Positions 15,857 to 24,694 of a stretch of 64,000 nucleotides of DNA are shown one piece after another. Under the pieces are notes generated by a model, which worked only from the letters and a program-made list of their open reading frames with translations, searched no databases and had not been told where the DNA came from. The stretch lies in the NCBI GenBank assembly GCA_037478835.1, contig JBBFLV010000003.1, positions 62,001 to 126,000 of the forward strand. Reading direction: 5' to 3'. The position numbers and the translations under genes were made by a program. Each line of letters begins with the position of its first letter. The first letter of the stretch is position 1. Origin of the DNA: 630D-37 sp037478835 (lineage in GTDB: Bacteria > Chloroflexota > Anaerolineae > Anaerolineales > Villigracilaceae).

Positions 15857-16819
15857 ATGAACCCCCATCCCAGCCAAGCCATCGAAAAACGCTTCGTCCT
15901 CGCGATGATTCTCACCGCCGCAATTTTGATTGCCGAAGTCATCGGCGGATTTTGGACGGGCAGCCTCGCCCTACTCTCGGACGCGGCGCACGTCTTTATG
16001 GACATCTTCGCCCTGGCACTCAGTTACCTCGCCCTGCGAATTTCCGCCCGCCCTGCGGATGACCGCCACACCTACGGTTTTCACCGCATGGAAGTGCTCG
16101 CCGCCCTCATCAACGGCGTGACCCTCGGCTGGATTGCCATCGAAATCTTCAGCGAATCATGGCATCGCTGGTTCAACCCCGAACCCATCAAAAGCGCCGA
16201 AATGCTGGTGATTGCTGTGATCGGTCTGGTCGTCAATCTCGTGGTGGCTTTCGTCCTCGGCGGTCACGAACACGAGCATGACCACGAGGGCGAAGAAGGC
16301 GCTGAAGCGCACGAAGAAGCCGAAGACCTCAACGTCCGCAGCGCCTACCTGCATGTTTTGGGCGATGCCATCTCCTCCGTTGGCGTCATCGTGGTGGCGG
16401 GGCTCATCTGGTGGACGGGCTGGACCTGGCTCGACCCGCTCATGTCCGTTTTCATCGGGGTTCTCATCGTGGTCAGTTCGTGGCGCGTGCTGAAGAGTTC
16501 TCTGCATATTTTAGTCGAAGGTGTCCCCGGACATCTTTCCATCGAGGAGATCGGGCAAAACATGGCAGGCGTGGACGGCGTGTTGGATGTCCATGACCTG
16601 CACGTCTGGAGCATCTGTTCCGGGCATGTTGCCCTCAGCGCCCACGTCGTCACCGCCGACCAGAAACTCACCGATAGCAATAGCATCATGGCAGAACTCA
16701 AGGCGCGGCTGAGGAAATTCGGCATCGAACACACTACCATCCAGTTCGAGTGCGAAGCCTGCGGGCAGGGAAATGATCTTTCACTTATGATACAAGAAGG
16801 AGTGATATGCAATCTCTAA
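15857..16819 (+). CDS. Cation diffusion facilitator (CzcD-like) heavy-metal exporter
   Basis: 320 residues, six membrane spans and a C-terminal cytoplasmic domain. The zinc-site residues are SDAAHVFMD (H45, D49) in helix 2 and HVLGDAISS in helix 5, the HxxxD pair of Zn/Co/Cd exporters. A His/Glu-rich loop (GGHEHEHDHEGEEG) lies between helices 4 and 5. The C-terminal part HDLHVWSICSGHVALSAHVV is the usual regulatory fold. It closes the metalloid/sulfur cluster and suggests the locus protects against more than arsenic. Confidence 0.9.
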   Translation: MNPHPSQAIEKRFVLAMILTAAILIAEVIGGFWTGSLALLSDAAHVFMDIFALALSYLALRISARPADDRHTYGFHRMEVLAALINGVTLGWIAIEIFSESWHRWFNPEPIKSAEMLVIAVIGLVVNLVVAFVLGGHEHEHDHEGEEGAEAHEEAEDLNVRSAYLHVLGDAISSVGVIVVAGLIWWTGWTWLDPLMSVFIGVLIVVSSWRVLKSSLHILVEGVPGHLSIEEIGQNMAGVDGVLDVHDLHVWSICSGHVALSAHVVTADQKLTDSNSIMAELKARLRKFGIEHTTIQFECEACGQGNDLSLMIQEGVICNL

Positions 16820-17298
16820 CATCTACTACAAAAACCGTGTTTTAGCGCAAATGCTTTGCCGGAATAGGACACGGATGAACACGGATTAAACGGATTTTCT
16901 TTTCGTTAATAAAAAACTTAAAAGCAAAAAGCTGCCAAAAATTTTGCGCCAAGTAGGCTTTTTGCGAGCAAGAACCTTTTCCGAGAGAGCCGGGACCTTT
17001 TTGTAGTGGAGTCATTTTGGTGATTTATTACCGTTTTCACCCTTCCGAGTACATTCCCTCCATGCCGTCTTGAAGAACCTCATGCGTTGGTGAGCAAGCG
17101 CTGGTGATTCAAAACGCCTCGACTCGTGAGTAGACGATTGTTCTCACACCGATCCAGTATCAAGGTATAATTTTTTATTTGTAGGCATTCGAATCGTAAG
17201 CAAGAGCGCAATTTCTTTGCCTCTTGTTTTTATTCCATCTGCTTCCCCTGTTGACAGGGTAGGCGGTAGAGCACATCTCGAAGAGAGGCGATGCGGGA
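16820..17298. other. Intergenic region with simple repeat and hairpin
   Basis: About 480 bases without a gene. Near 16868-16895 there is a near-tandem ACGGATGAAC / ACGGATTAA / ACGGATT repeat. A hairpin follows (separate entry). The rest up to the antiporter start has no motif that I can name. Confidence 0.5.
16924..16965 (+). terminator. Possible terminator of the metalloid/sulfur cluster
   Basis: GCAAAAAGC and GCTTTTTGC form a 9-bp inverted repeat with a 24-base spacer, about 105 bases after the CDF gene. The stem itself supplies the T run. The long loop makes it a modest candidate. Confidence 0.35.
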
Positions 17299-18405
17299 AT
17301 GACATTTTTGACGATTGCATTCTTTCTCGGTGGATTAGTTCTCCTCATTCTCGGCGCAGAATGGTTGGTACGCGGCGCGGCACGCCTGGCGGCCAAAATC
17401 GGTATTTCGCCACTCGTTATCGGCCTGACAGTGGTCGCCTTTGGTACCAGCTCGCCTGAGCTGGCGACCAACATCCAATCTGCGCTTATTGGCCAGGCCG
17501 GAATTGCCGTTGGGAATGTAGTGGGGAGCAATATTTTCAATATCTTGGTAATTCTTGGCCTTTCGGCGATCGTCACTCCATTGGTAGTGCATCAGCAACT
17601 CCTGCGATTGGATGTGCCGTTGATGATCGGTTTGTCTTTTCTGGTCTATCTGTTGGCGCTGGACGGGTTGCTCAGCACATTGGAGGGATTCATCTTGTTC
17701 GGCGGATTGATCCTCTATACCGTCTTTCTCATCCGCCAAAGCCGTCGAGAGAGTGCAGAGATCGAGCAGGAGTATGCTCAGGAATATCAGAAGCAAGAAG
17801 ATGGTGGCTGGAGAGCATGGGTTGTTAACCTAGTCCTGATAGTGTTGGGGCTGGGATGCCTCGTTCTGGGAGCGCGCTGGTTGGTGAACGGTGCCGTGCA
17901 GATCGCTCGTTGGCTTGGAATCAGCGAACTGATCATCGGGCTGACGATCGTCGCAGCCGGTACGTCCCTGCCCGAAGTGGCGACCTCGGTTGCAGCGGCG
18001 CTGAAGGGAGAGCGCGATATTGCCGTCGGCAATGCGGTGGGCAGCAATATTTTCAACCTACTCTCGGTTCTGGGGCTGACTTCGATCATCGTGCCGGTCG
18101 GCATTCCGATCTCAGAGGCTGCGCTAGGCTTCGACATCCCCGTCATGATCGCCGTTGCGGTCGCCGCGCTACCGATCTTCTTTACCGGCAGCCGCATAGA
18201 CCGTTGGGAGGGATGGCTCTTTCTGGGGTATTATGTTGCCTACACTACCTACCTTATCCTCGATGCGCTTCAACATGATGCCTTGCCGATTTTCAATACC
18301 GCCATCCTCGGCTTTGTCTTGCCGCTGACGTTGGTGACGCTAGGGATTGCCCTGTGGCGCGAACCGCGCCTCAGGCGCCTGTTCAGACCGAAAATCCACT
18401 CATGA
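17299..18405 (+). CDS. CaCA-family Na+/Ca2+ (K+) antiporter, YrbG-like
   Basis: 368 residues made of two homologous five-helix halves. Each has the alpha-repeat: VVAFGTSSPELATNIQSAL with GNVVGSNIFNILVILG in the first, VAAGTSLPEVATSVAAAL with GNAVGSNIFNLLSVLG in the second, including the two acidic ion-binding residues. It exchanges Ca2+ or another cation for Na+ at the cytoplasmic membrane. The mrpA gene starts only 13 bases after its stop, so it is probably co-transcribed with the Mrp sodium antiporter, linking cation exchange to the sodium gradient. Confidence 0.9.
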   Translation: MTFLTIAFFLGGLVLLILGAEWLVRGAARLAAKIGISPLVIGLTVVAFGTSSPELATNIQSALIGQAGIAVGNVVGSNIFNILVILGLSAIVTPLVVHQQLLRLDVPLMIGLSFLVYLLALDGLLSTLEGFILFGGLILYTVFLIRQSRRESAEIEQEYAQEYQKQEDGGWRAWVVNLVLIVLGLGCLVLGARWLVNGAVQIARWLGISELIIGLTIVAAGTSLPEVATSVAAALKGERDIAVGNAVGSNIFNLLSVLGLTSIIVPVGIPISEAALGFDIPVMIAVAVAALPIFFTGSRIDRWEGWLFLGYYVAYTTYLILDALQHDALPIFNTAILGFVLPLTLVTLGIALWREPRLRRLFRPKIHS

Positions 18406-18418
18406 GTTAGAAGCGTTT

Positions 18419-21358
18419 ATGCCGCATGTTCTCATCTTTCCCTTGCTCCTGATTGCTTCGGGCGTTTCTCTTGCCCTGCTGCTGCGTCGCGCCCGGCTTA
18501 CCAATCCACAGGCAGGTTGGCTGTTGGCCATCTTCCCCTTCGCTGCTTTCCTGACGCTGCTCATCGCCTATGGCCAGGCGCACCCCCAGACCTTTTCTAT
18601 TCCCTGGATTCCTGCCCTCGGCTTGAACTTCTCTCTCTACCTGGACGGCCTCTCGGCGCTCTTTGGGCTTCTGATTACCGGTATCGGCACGCTGATCGTT
18701 ATTTATACCGGATACTATTTCGATTCTCCCCTTGCTCCTATTCCTCGCCGAGGAGGAGAAGAGAATGCGGGGGAAAAGGTCCCGATCGAATTCCGCTTCT
18801 TCACCTACATCTTGCTCTTTACGCTCGCCATGCTCGGCTTGGTGCTGGCCGGCGATCTGATCACCCTGTTCGTGTTCTGGGAGGGGACAAGTATCACCTC
18901 TTTCCTACTCATCGGCTATAAGTACAAGGACGAAGCCGCGCGCAAAGGGGCCTTCAAGTCCCTGTTCATCACCGGCGGAGGCGGCATTGGCCTGTTGGCG
19001 GGCTTCCTGTTCGTCATCCATCTGAGCGGCGGAGCAGACTTTCAAACTGTCCTCGCCAGTCGCGAAATTCTCACCACCAGCCCACTCTACCCGGTGCTGT
19101 TCAGCCTGATCGCTCTGGGCGCGTTCACCAAGAGTGCTCAATTCCCGGCCCACATCTGGTTACCCGAAGCAATGACTGCTCCCACCCCGGCCAGCGCCTT
19201 CCTGCATTCGGCCACGATGGTCAAGGCCGGGGTGTACCTGCTGGCGCGGCTCAACCCTGCCCTCGGCAACACCGACCTGTGGTTTTGGACGCTCTCCCTT
19301 TTTGGCCTGATCACCATGCTGGTCGGCGCGTATCTGGGCACCAAGCAAAACGACCTCAAGCCGCTCCTGGCCTATTCGACGATCTCGCAGCTCGGCGCGC
19401 TAACCGGGCTCATCGGACAGGATACCGAGATCGCCTTTAAGGCTCTGGTGATCAGCATCCTGGCACACGCCCTCTATAAGTCGGCACTTTTCATGTCGGC
19501 AGGCATCATTGACCACGAAACCGGCACGCGCGACCTGCGCAAGCTGGGCGGCCTACGCAGACAAATGCCGATTTTGTTCGGAATTGTGACCATTGCCGCC
19601 CTCTCGATGGCCGGACTGCCACCCTTGTTCGGATTCCTGGCCAAAGAGACCTTGCTTGCTTCGGCTACCCACCCCAGCCTGCCCGACTCTATCTCAACCG
19701 TTTTTTCGCTGACGGCGGTCCTTGCCGGGGCGCTGATCCTGTTCCAGGCGGCGATCTTCATCTGGGGCGTGTTTCTCGGCCAACCGGCAGACCCAAAACA
19801 TCCCGCCCACGGCCACGACCCGAAACCGGGGTTCTGGCTGCCGCCTGCCTTGCCGGCCCTGCTCTCGCTCCTGATCGGCGTGACGCCGGTCGAACCGGCC
19901 TCCCTGGCGAACTTATTGGCCGAGGCCGCCCAATCCGCCTACGGCGACAAGGTCAAGGTTTCGCTGGCGCTGTGGACGGGCATCAACGTGCCGCTGATTC
20001 TCTCCTTTTTGGCAGTCTCACTGGGGCTGGCACTGTTCTGGCAGCGGAATCGCCTCCGCCCCGCGCTGATGGCTTTGCTTCCCAACCTGACCGTAAATGC
20101 CCTGTTCGATGGAACGATCGGGGGACTGGATCGGCTTTCCAAGATGGCAACCCGACTGCAAGGTGGCAGGTTGCGGGTATATCTGTCCGTCATCCTGCTT
20201 AGCCTGGCTGGGCTCGTCCTCCTGTTTAACGGTTTACCCGGACTTCTCCTCCGAAATCCATCCCTAAACCTGACCGGATTGAACGGTCTGCGCCTGTTTG
20301 CTACGATCACGATGGCGACCTCGGCATTGCTGAGCGTCTTCCTGCGGCGCGATCTGCATGCGATTCTGGCGGTGGGCGTCGTTGGGTTGGCGGTGGCGGT
20401 TTGGATGGCGCTGGAGCCGGCGCCGGATGTGGCTTTGGTGCAGGTGGTGGTGGATATTTTGAGCACGGTTATCCTCATCTTGAGCTTAAACCTGATCCCG
20501 CGTCCTCTGCGCCTGCGCGCCATGGAATTTACCCACAAACAGAGTCGTCCCGGTCTGTTTCGGGATGCGCTCGTGGCCGGATTGGTTGGCCTGGTGATGA
20601 CAGCCGTGACGTTGACTGCACTCGAGACCCGCCCGCGCCTGAGCGTGGTGACGCCGTTCTATGCCCAAAACGCCAAACCGCTGACCGGTGCTAAGGATAT
20701 TGTAGGTTCTATCGTGGTGGATTTCCGCGCGACCGATACGCTCATGGAAATCCTGGTCTTTGCGCTGGCCGGATTGGGAATTTACACGTTGCTGCACTAT
20801 GCGACGCGCAAACCCGGTGTCCATAGCCGTGAACCGGTCGTGCCGGCTCTGCCGCCGCACACCCCTCTGGGGGTTCACAACCTGCCCACTTCGCCCTTTC
20901 TGCATATCCTGGCTTATGCCATCTTGCCGTTGGCTTTCATCTTGGGGATTACTCACATGATGTACGGCCACGATCAACCGGGTGATGGCTTCACCGCCGG
21001 CGTGATCATCAGTCTGGCGATTGCGCTTTGGTACATGCTCTTCGGCTATTACGAGACGCGCCGCAAGTTGGCTTGGCTGAACCGCAATACGATGATCGCT
21101 ATCGGTCTGAGTCTGGCGGCGCTGAATGCGTTGGGTGGTCTGATCTTCGGCGGCGGCCTATTAGCGCCGGTGAATTATGGCAAAATGCTCGGCCTGCCCC
21201 TACCGCCCGGCTTTGCACTGACCAACTCCTTCATGTTCGAGGTTGCTATCTGTCTGACGGTGATGGGAGCAGCCACGCTCATCCTCGATAACCTTGGTCA
21301 CCCGCGTGAGGACGATCCCGAAGCCGAGGCGGATCTGGATGCGATTGGAGAAAGATGA
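18419..21358 (+). CDS. mrpA: Mrp Na+/H+ antiporter subunit A fused to subunit B domain
   Basis: 979 residues from the ATG at 18419. The first ~500 residues are the NuoL-like proton/sodium channel core: FVFWEGTSITSFLLIGYK, KSAQFPAHIWLPEAMTAPTPASAFLHSATMVKAG split across helices, and the lysine/histidine helices after it. A middle part (about 620-780) corresponds to the MrpA C-terminal extension. The last ~160 residues (HMMYGHDQPGDGFTAGVI onward) form the MnhB/MrpB domain, which is a separate gene in Bacillus. No other mrpB gene is present, so the fusion supplies subunit B. It heads the mrp genes of a complete Mrp operon. Confidence 0.9.
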   Translation: MPHVLIFPLLLIASGVSLALLLRRARLTNPQAGWLLAIFPFAAFLTLLIAYGQAHPQTFSIPWIPALGLNFSLYLDGLSALFGLLITGIGTLIVIYTGYYFDSPLAPIPRRGGEENAGEKVPIEFRFFTYILLFTLAMLGLVLAGDLITLFVFWEGTSITSFLLIGYKYKDEAARKGAFKSLFITGGGGIGLLAGFLFVIHLSGGADFQTVLASREILTTSPLYPVLFSLIALGAFTKSAQFPAHIWLPEAMTAPTPASAFLHSATMVKAGVYLLARLNPALGNTDLWFWTLSLFGLITMLVGAYLGTKQNDLKPLLAYSTISQLGALTGLIGQDTEIAFKALVISILAHALYKSALFMSAGIIDHETGTRDLRKLGGLRRQMPILFGIVTIAALSMAGLPPLFGFLAKETLLASATHPSLPDSISTVFSLTAVLAGALILFQAAIFIWGVFLGQPADPKHPAHGHDPKPGFWLPPALPALLSLLIGVTPVEPASLANLLAEAAQSAYGDKVKVSLALWTGINVPLILSFLAVSLGLALFWQRNRLRPALMALLPNLTVNALFDGTIGGLDRLSKMATRLQGGRLRVYLSVILLSLAGLVLLFNGLPGLLLRNPSLNLTGLNGLRLFATITMATSALLSVFLRRDLHAILAVGVVGLAVAVWMALEPAPDVALVQVVVDILSTVILILSLNLIPRPLRLRAMEFTHKQSRPGLFRDALVAGLVGLVMTAVTLTALETRPRLSVVTPFYAQNAKPLTGAKDIVGSIVVDFRATDTLMEILVFALAGLGIYTLLHYATRKPGVHSREPVVPALPPHTPLGVHNLPTSPFLHILAYAILPLAFILGITHMMYGHDQPGDGFTAGVIISLAIALWYMLFGYYETRRKLAWLNRNTMIAIGLSLAALNALGGLIFGGGLLAPVNYGKMLGLPLPPGFALTNSFMFEVAICLTVMGAATLILDNLGHPREDDPEAEADLDAIGER

Positions 21359-21403
21359 TCCCGCACCTGCAAACGCAACGATGTTTCAAGGAGAACGTAA
21401 ACA

Positions 21404-21736
21404 ATGAATCTTCTCACTGCTCTTGCGATTGGTTTGCTCTTTGCCGCCGGAATCTTCCAGATTTTGCGGCGTAATCTCATCCGCGCTGCGATTGGGCTGG
21501 TGCTGATTTCCAATGCGCTCAACCTCTTCCTCTTCAGCGTGGGTGCTTACAATGGTGTCGAAGCGGCGTATGCCAACGCCACCGGTCAGATCAGCGATCC
21601 GCTGCCACAGGCTCTGGTGCTGACGGCCATCGTCATCAGTATGGGTGGTTTTGCCTTTGTCCTCAGTCTGCTCTACGTTATCGCCACCCGCTACAAAACC
21701 GGTGACAGTGACCAGGTAACCGAGCTGAAGAACTAA
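21404..21736 (+). CDS. mrpC: Mrp Na+/H+ antiporter subunit C (NuoK-like)
   Basis: 110 residues, three membrane helices. The motif LRRNLIRAAIGLVLISNALNLFLF and the later DPLPQALVLTAIVISMGGFAF match MrpC/NuoK, with the conserved DPLPQALVLTAIVI segment. AAGGAG precedes the ATG. It lies between mrpAB and mrpD in the standard order. Confidence 0.92.
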   Translation: MNLLTALAIGLLFAAGIFQILRRNLIRAAIGLVLISNALNLFLFSVGAYNGVEAAYANATGQISDPLPQALVLTAIVISMGGFAFVLSLLYVIATRYKTGDSDQVTELKN

Positions 21737-21737
21737 T

Positions 21738-23216
21738 ATGGACACGATTCTCCTCCTCGCTCCGCTCTTTCTGCTTTTTGCCGGCATTCCACTCACCCTC
21801 TTCCTGCGCAAGAGAAGGCGGATGCAATTGGCTCTGGCATTGGGTGTGATGCTGGCCGCGCTGGGCTTTACGCTGGCGCTGCTCTACGCGGTGCTGATGA
21901 GCGGCAAACCGGTGACCGTTCAACTGGGAAACTGGCCGGCTCCTTTTGGTATCACCTTCATTGCCGACCCATTGACCGTCTTTATGCTCCTGATGGCGCA
22001 TCTTGTCCTGGCGGCGGGTTTTCTCTATGCTGCCGGCTCAACCGAGAAAGTGGTGCAGTATCCGACCTTCTATCCGATCTTCCTAGCCCTGGCAACCGGC
22101 CTGACCGGTGCCTTGCTGACCGGGGACCTGTTTACTCTCTTTGTCTTTGCCGAGGTGATCGTGCTCTCCGGTGCAGCTCTGACTGCCATTGCAGGTGATC
22201 GCTATGGGGTGGAGGCCGCTTATAAGTACTTTTACATTTCTACTCTGGCTTCGGCCTTCTTCCTGATGGGGATCGGTTCGCTCTACGTCTCCTACGGGAC
22301 GCTCAACATAGCCGACCTGGCCGTTCGCATTGCCGAGAATCCTTCCGCGCCGTTGACGATGGCCGGGCTGGCTTTCCTGACGGCAACTTTCCTCATCAAG
22401 GGGGCAGTTTTCCCCTTCCACTTCTGGCAGCCGGATTTTCACGCTGCTGCGCCGACGGCGATCAGCGCGATGCTCTCTTCGATTGTGGTCAAACTGGGAG
22501 TTTACGGTCTGCTGCGCCTGAACACCCTGCTCTTTGCCGGGCAGACAAATATTCTACCTTCCCTCTTGGTTGTATTGGGCGTGATAGGCGTCATCTATGG
22601 GGGCTTCGGTGCGGCCGGGACGCACAACGCCAAGCGCATGCTGGCCTACTCTACCTTGGCCCAGATCGGCTTCATTCTGGTCGGTATCGGCTGGGGGACG
22701 CCGCTTTCGCTGGCAGCTGCTCTGGTCTTTACTTTCAATCATGCTCTGGTCAAGGCGGCCATGCTGATGCTGGCCGGAGCAATAGCCAGTCGGGCGGCGG
22801 TCAAGTCGGCTTCCTTCGAGGTGGTGGTTGGCGTGGGCAAATATCATCCCTTTGCCGGTGTTCTATTCCTGCTGGGCGGAATGGCGCTGGCGGGTATCCC
22901 ACCCCTGAACGGCTTTATTAGCAAGTTGCTCATCTTCTGGAGTGGAGTGCAGGCCGAGCAATACCTACCGTTGGCAATCATTGGTGTGGTCAGTGTGATG
23001 ACACTGATTTACGTCTTCCGCTCGTTTATCAAGATCTGGTTCGAGCCTAATCCCCAAGCCAAGCCCAAAGCAGGTGACCGACTGTGGGCGCCGGCCTTTT
23101 TGATCACGCTTAGCCTGCTGCTAGGAGTCTGGCCTGAACCGTTGGTATCCTTGGCGCAGCAGGTTACCGGCTGGCTGGGTGACCCATCTCTGTATATCCT
23201 GTCCGTCTTGAGGTGA
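21738..23216 (+). CDS. mrpD: Mrp Na+/H+ antiporter subunit D (NuoN/M-like)
   Basis: 492 residues with about 14 helices. Typical elements are LLTGDLFTLFVFAEVIVLSG, KGAVFPFHFWQPDFHAAAPTAISAM and YSTLAQIGFILVG, the proton-translocating antiporter-like core with the transmembrane lysine in LIKGAVFPFH. Starts one base after mrpC and its stop overlaps a GTG upstream of the mrpE ATG. Confidence 0.92.
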   Translation: MDTILLLAPLFLLFAGIPLTLFLRKRRRMQLALALGVMLAALGFTLALLYAVLMSGKPVTVQLGNWPAPFGITFIADPLTVFMLLMAHLVLAAGFLYAAGSTEKVVQYPTFYPIFLALATGLTGALLTGDLFTLFVFAEVIVLSGAALTAIAGDRYGVEAAYKYFYISTLASAFFLMGIGSLYVSYGTLNIADLAVRIAENPSAPLTMAGLAFLTATFLIKGAVFPFHFWQPDFHAAAPTAISAMLSSIVVKLGVYGLLRLNTLLFAGQTNILPSLLVVLGVIGVIYGGFGAAGTHNAKRMLAYSTLAQIGFILVGIGWGTPLSLAAALVFTFNHALVKAAMLMLAGAIASRAAVKSASFEVVVGVGKYHPFAGVLFLLGGMALAGIPPLNGFISKLLIFWSGVQAEQYLPLAIIGVVSVMTLIYVFRSFIKIWFEPNPQAKPKAGDRLWAPAFLITLSLLLGVWPEPLVSLAQQVTGWLGDPSLYILSVLR

Positions 23217-23218
23217 GC

Positions 23219-23701
23219 ATGCGCCGTGTTCAAATTGCCATTCCTCTTTTTATCGTCTATTTGGCCTTGAGTGGGAATATCACGCCGCCCAACCTGATCC
23301 TTGGGGCGCTGATTGGCCTGGGGGTTAGCAGCTTGCTGCCGATGGAAAACCATGCGCCTTTTCCTTGGAAACGGCTGCCCAACTTCCTCTGGGCACTGAT
23401 TCGATACGTGTTTGTCGTTGCGACCGATGTTCTGCAGGGAGGCATTTCCACTGCCCGCATCGTCCTCGACCCGAAATTGCCCATCCATCCTGGAATCATT
23501 GCCTTGCCTGCGGGCAGTCGCACCGAATTGGGCGCAGCGCTGAGCGCTCATGCCATTACCCTTTCGCCCGGTGAGCTGGTGGTGGCGATGGATGACGAAG
23601 GGACGCTCTTCGTTCACTGCCTGGATGTGCGTAAGTCGGCACAATATGCCGAAGCGGCGCAAAGACTTCGCCAGACATTGCTGCGCGAAATGTTCGAGTA
23701 G
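23219..23701 (+). CDS. mrpE: Mrp Na+/H+ antiporter subunit E
   Basis: 160 residues from the ATG at 23219; a GTG at 23213 overlapping the mrpD stop is an alternative start. Two N-terminal helices (IPLFIVYLALSGNITPPNLILG and the FLWALIRYVFVVATDVL region), then the soluble domain with ITLSPGELVVAMDDEGTLFVHCLD, which is diagnostic for MrpE/MnhE. Confidence 0.9.
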   Translation: MRRVQIAIPLFIVYLALSGNITPPNLILGALIGLGVSSLLPMENHAPFPWKRLPNFLWALIRYVFVVATDVLQGGISTARIVLDPKLPIHPGIIALPAGSRTELGAALSAHAITLSPGELVVAMDDEGTLFVHCLDVRKSAQYAEAAQRLRQTLLREMFE

Positions 23702-23707
23702 GACGGT

Positions 23708-23983
23708 ATGGAAAAGATTCTAAGCCTTACCCTTTGGATTGTGCTCGGCCTACACTTGTTGATGGCGCTAATCGTCGTCTGGCGCGTCTGGCGTGGTGAG
23801 AACAGTGTCTCGCGGCTGATGGGTCTTGACCTGACCTCCACGCTGACGCTGGCCGTGCTGGTGATCATCTCCATGATTCAGCAGAACAGCATCTACATCG
23901 ATGTGGCAATTGCTTTAGCGGCCCTGAGCTATATCTCCACGGTGGCCATTGCCAAATTCATCTCCGATTACAGGGTGTTTTGA
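23708..23983 (+). CDS. mrpF: Mrp Na+/H+ antiporter subunit F
   Basis: 91 residues with three hydrophobic helices. The segment SRLMGLDLTSTLTLAVLVI and the closing ALSYISTVAIAKFI match MrpF/MnhF. Lies 6 bases after mrpE and 1 base before mrpG. Confidence 0.9.
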   Translation: MEKILSLTLWIVLGLHLLMALIVVWRVWRGENSVSRLMGLDLTSTLTLAVLVIISMIQQNSIYIDVAIALAALSYISTVAIAKFISDYRVF

Positions 23984-23984
23984 C

Positions 23985-24344
23985 ATGATCCTGCTTGTTC
24001 AAAGCATCGCTCTGTTTTTTCTTGTGGCCGGGACGGCTTTTTCGCTGATCGGCATCTTCGGCTTCTTGCGCCTGCCGGATGTCTACACCCGTCTGCATGC
24101 CAGCGGCAAGGTGAGCGTTTTCGGCGTGGTGTTCCTGCTGATTGCGGCTATCTTGCTCACTCCGCTCAGCGTGTGGAAGGGAGTCTTGCTGATCTTCTTT
24201 GTCCTGCTGGCATCGCCATCCGTCTCCCATGCCCTGGCTTCGGCGGCCTATAGAGCCGGTATCCCCATGGCGAGGATAGAGCGGGATGATTTGAAAGGGA
24301 AACTGGAGAAAAGCGGGACGGAAGGAAACAAAACTTTTTCGTAA
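23985..24344 (+). CDS. mrpG: Mrp Na+/H+ antiporter subunit G
   Basis: 119 residues from the ATG at 23985, one base after the mrpF stop; a longer frame would overlap mrpF. Three helices with GIFGFLRLPDVYTRLHASGKVSVFG, the hallmark of MrpG, then SPSVSHALASAAYRAGIP. Completes subunits A-G with A and B fused. Confidence 0.92.
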   Translation: MILLVQSIALFFLVAGTAFSLIGIFGFLRLPDVYTRLHASGKVSVFGVVFLLIAAILLTPLSVWKGVLLIFFVLLASPSVSHALASAAYRAGIPMARIERDDLKGKLEKSGTEGNKTFS

Positions 24345-24642
24345 GAGCCGAAAGCCGGATAAGATAAATCCGCTAAGGTAGTTCTGGTTGGTTCGAGCAT
24401 GGCTTTTCTTGCAGGCTTAAGACCGAGAAGAGGGGAAAACGGAATTTCGCGTATTGAACAGATGTTGATGAGCTGTTAATGCTCAAGACCGTGTGCTTGA
24501 GAGGCTTTCCAAAAGTGATCATGCAGGAGCAGAACAATGTTCCATGTCAAAGCGAGAATGGCCGAGCCATGGTGACACGCCTCGGTAGGTGACCTCTAGA
24601 AGAGAGAGACGAAAAGCAGAAAACACCGATTTGGCTCGCTGC
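24345..24642. other. Intergenic region downstream of the Mrp operon
   Basis: About 300 bases without a coding signal or recognisable RNA. It leads into the strong terminator hairpin at 24643-24684. Confidence 0.5.
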
Positions 24643-24684
24643 AAAGCGATCTCCTCCCGGCTACAATCGAGAGGAGATCGCTTT
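24643..24684. terminator. Bidirectional intrinsic terminator between mrpG and gpmA
   Basis: AAAGCGATCTCCTC (24643-24656) pairs perfectly with GAGGAGATCGCTTT (24671-24684), a 14-bp stem with a 14-base loop. The AAA/TTT ends give a T run on either strand. It sits between the convergent mrp and gpmA transcripts, 10 bases from the gpmA stop. Confidence 0.8.
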
Positions 24685-24694
24685 TGTACGCAGA

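Noticed and set aside
16868..16895. Transposon end or attachment site
   Set aside because: Only a short simple ACGGAT repeat; no transposase, integrase, tRNA or matching second copy in the window.
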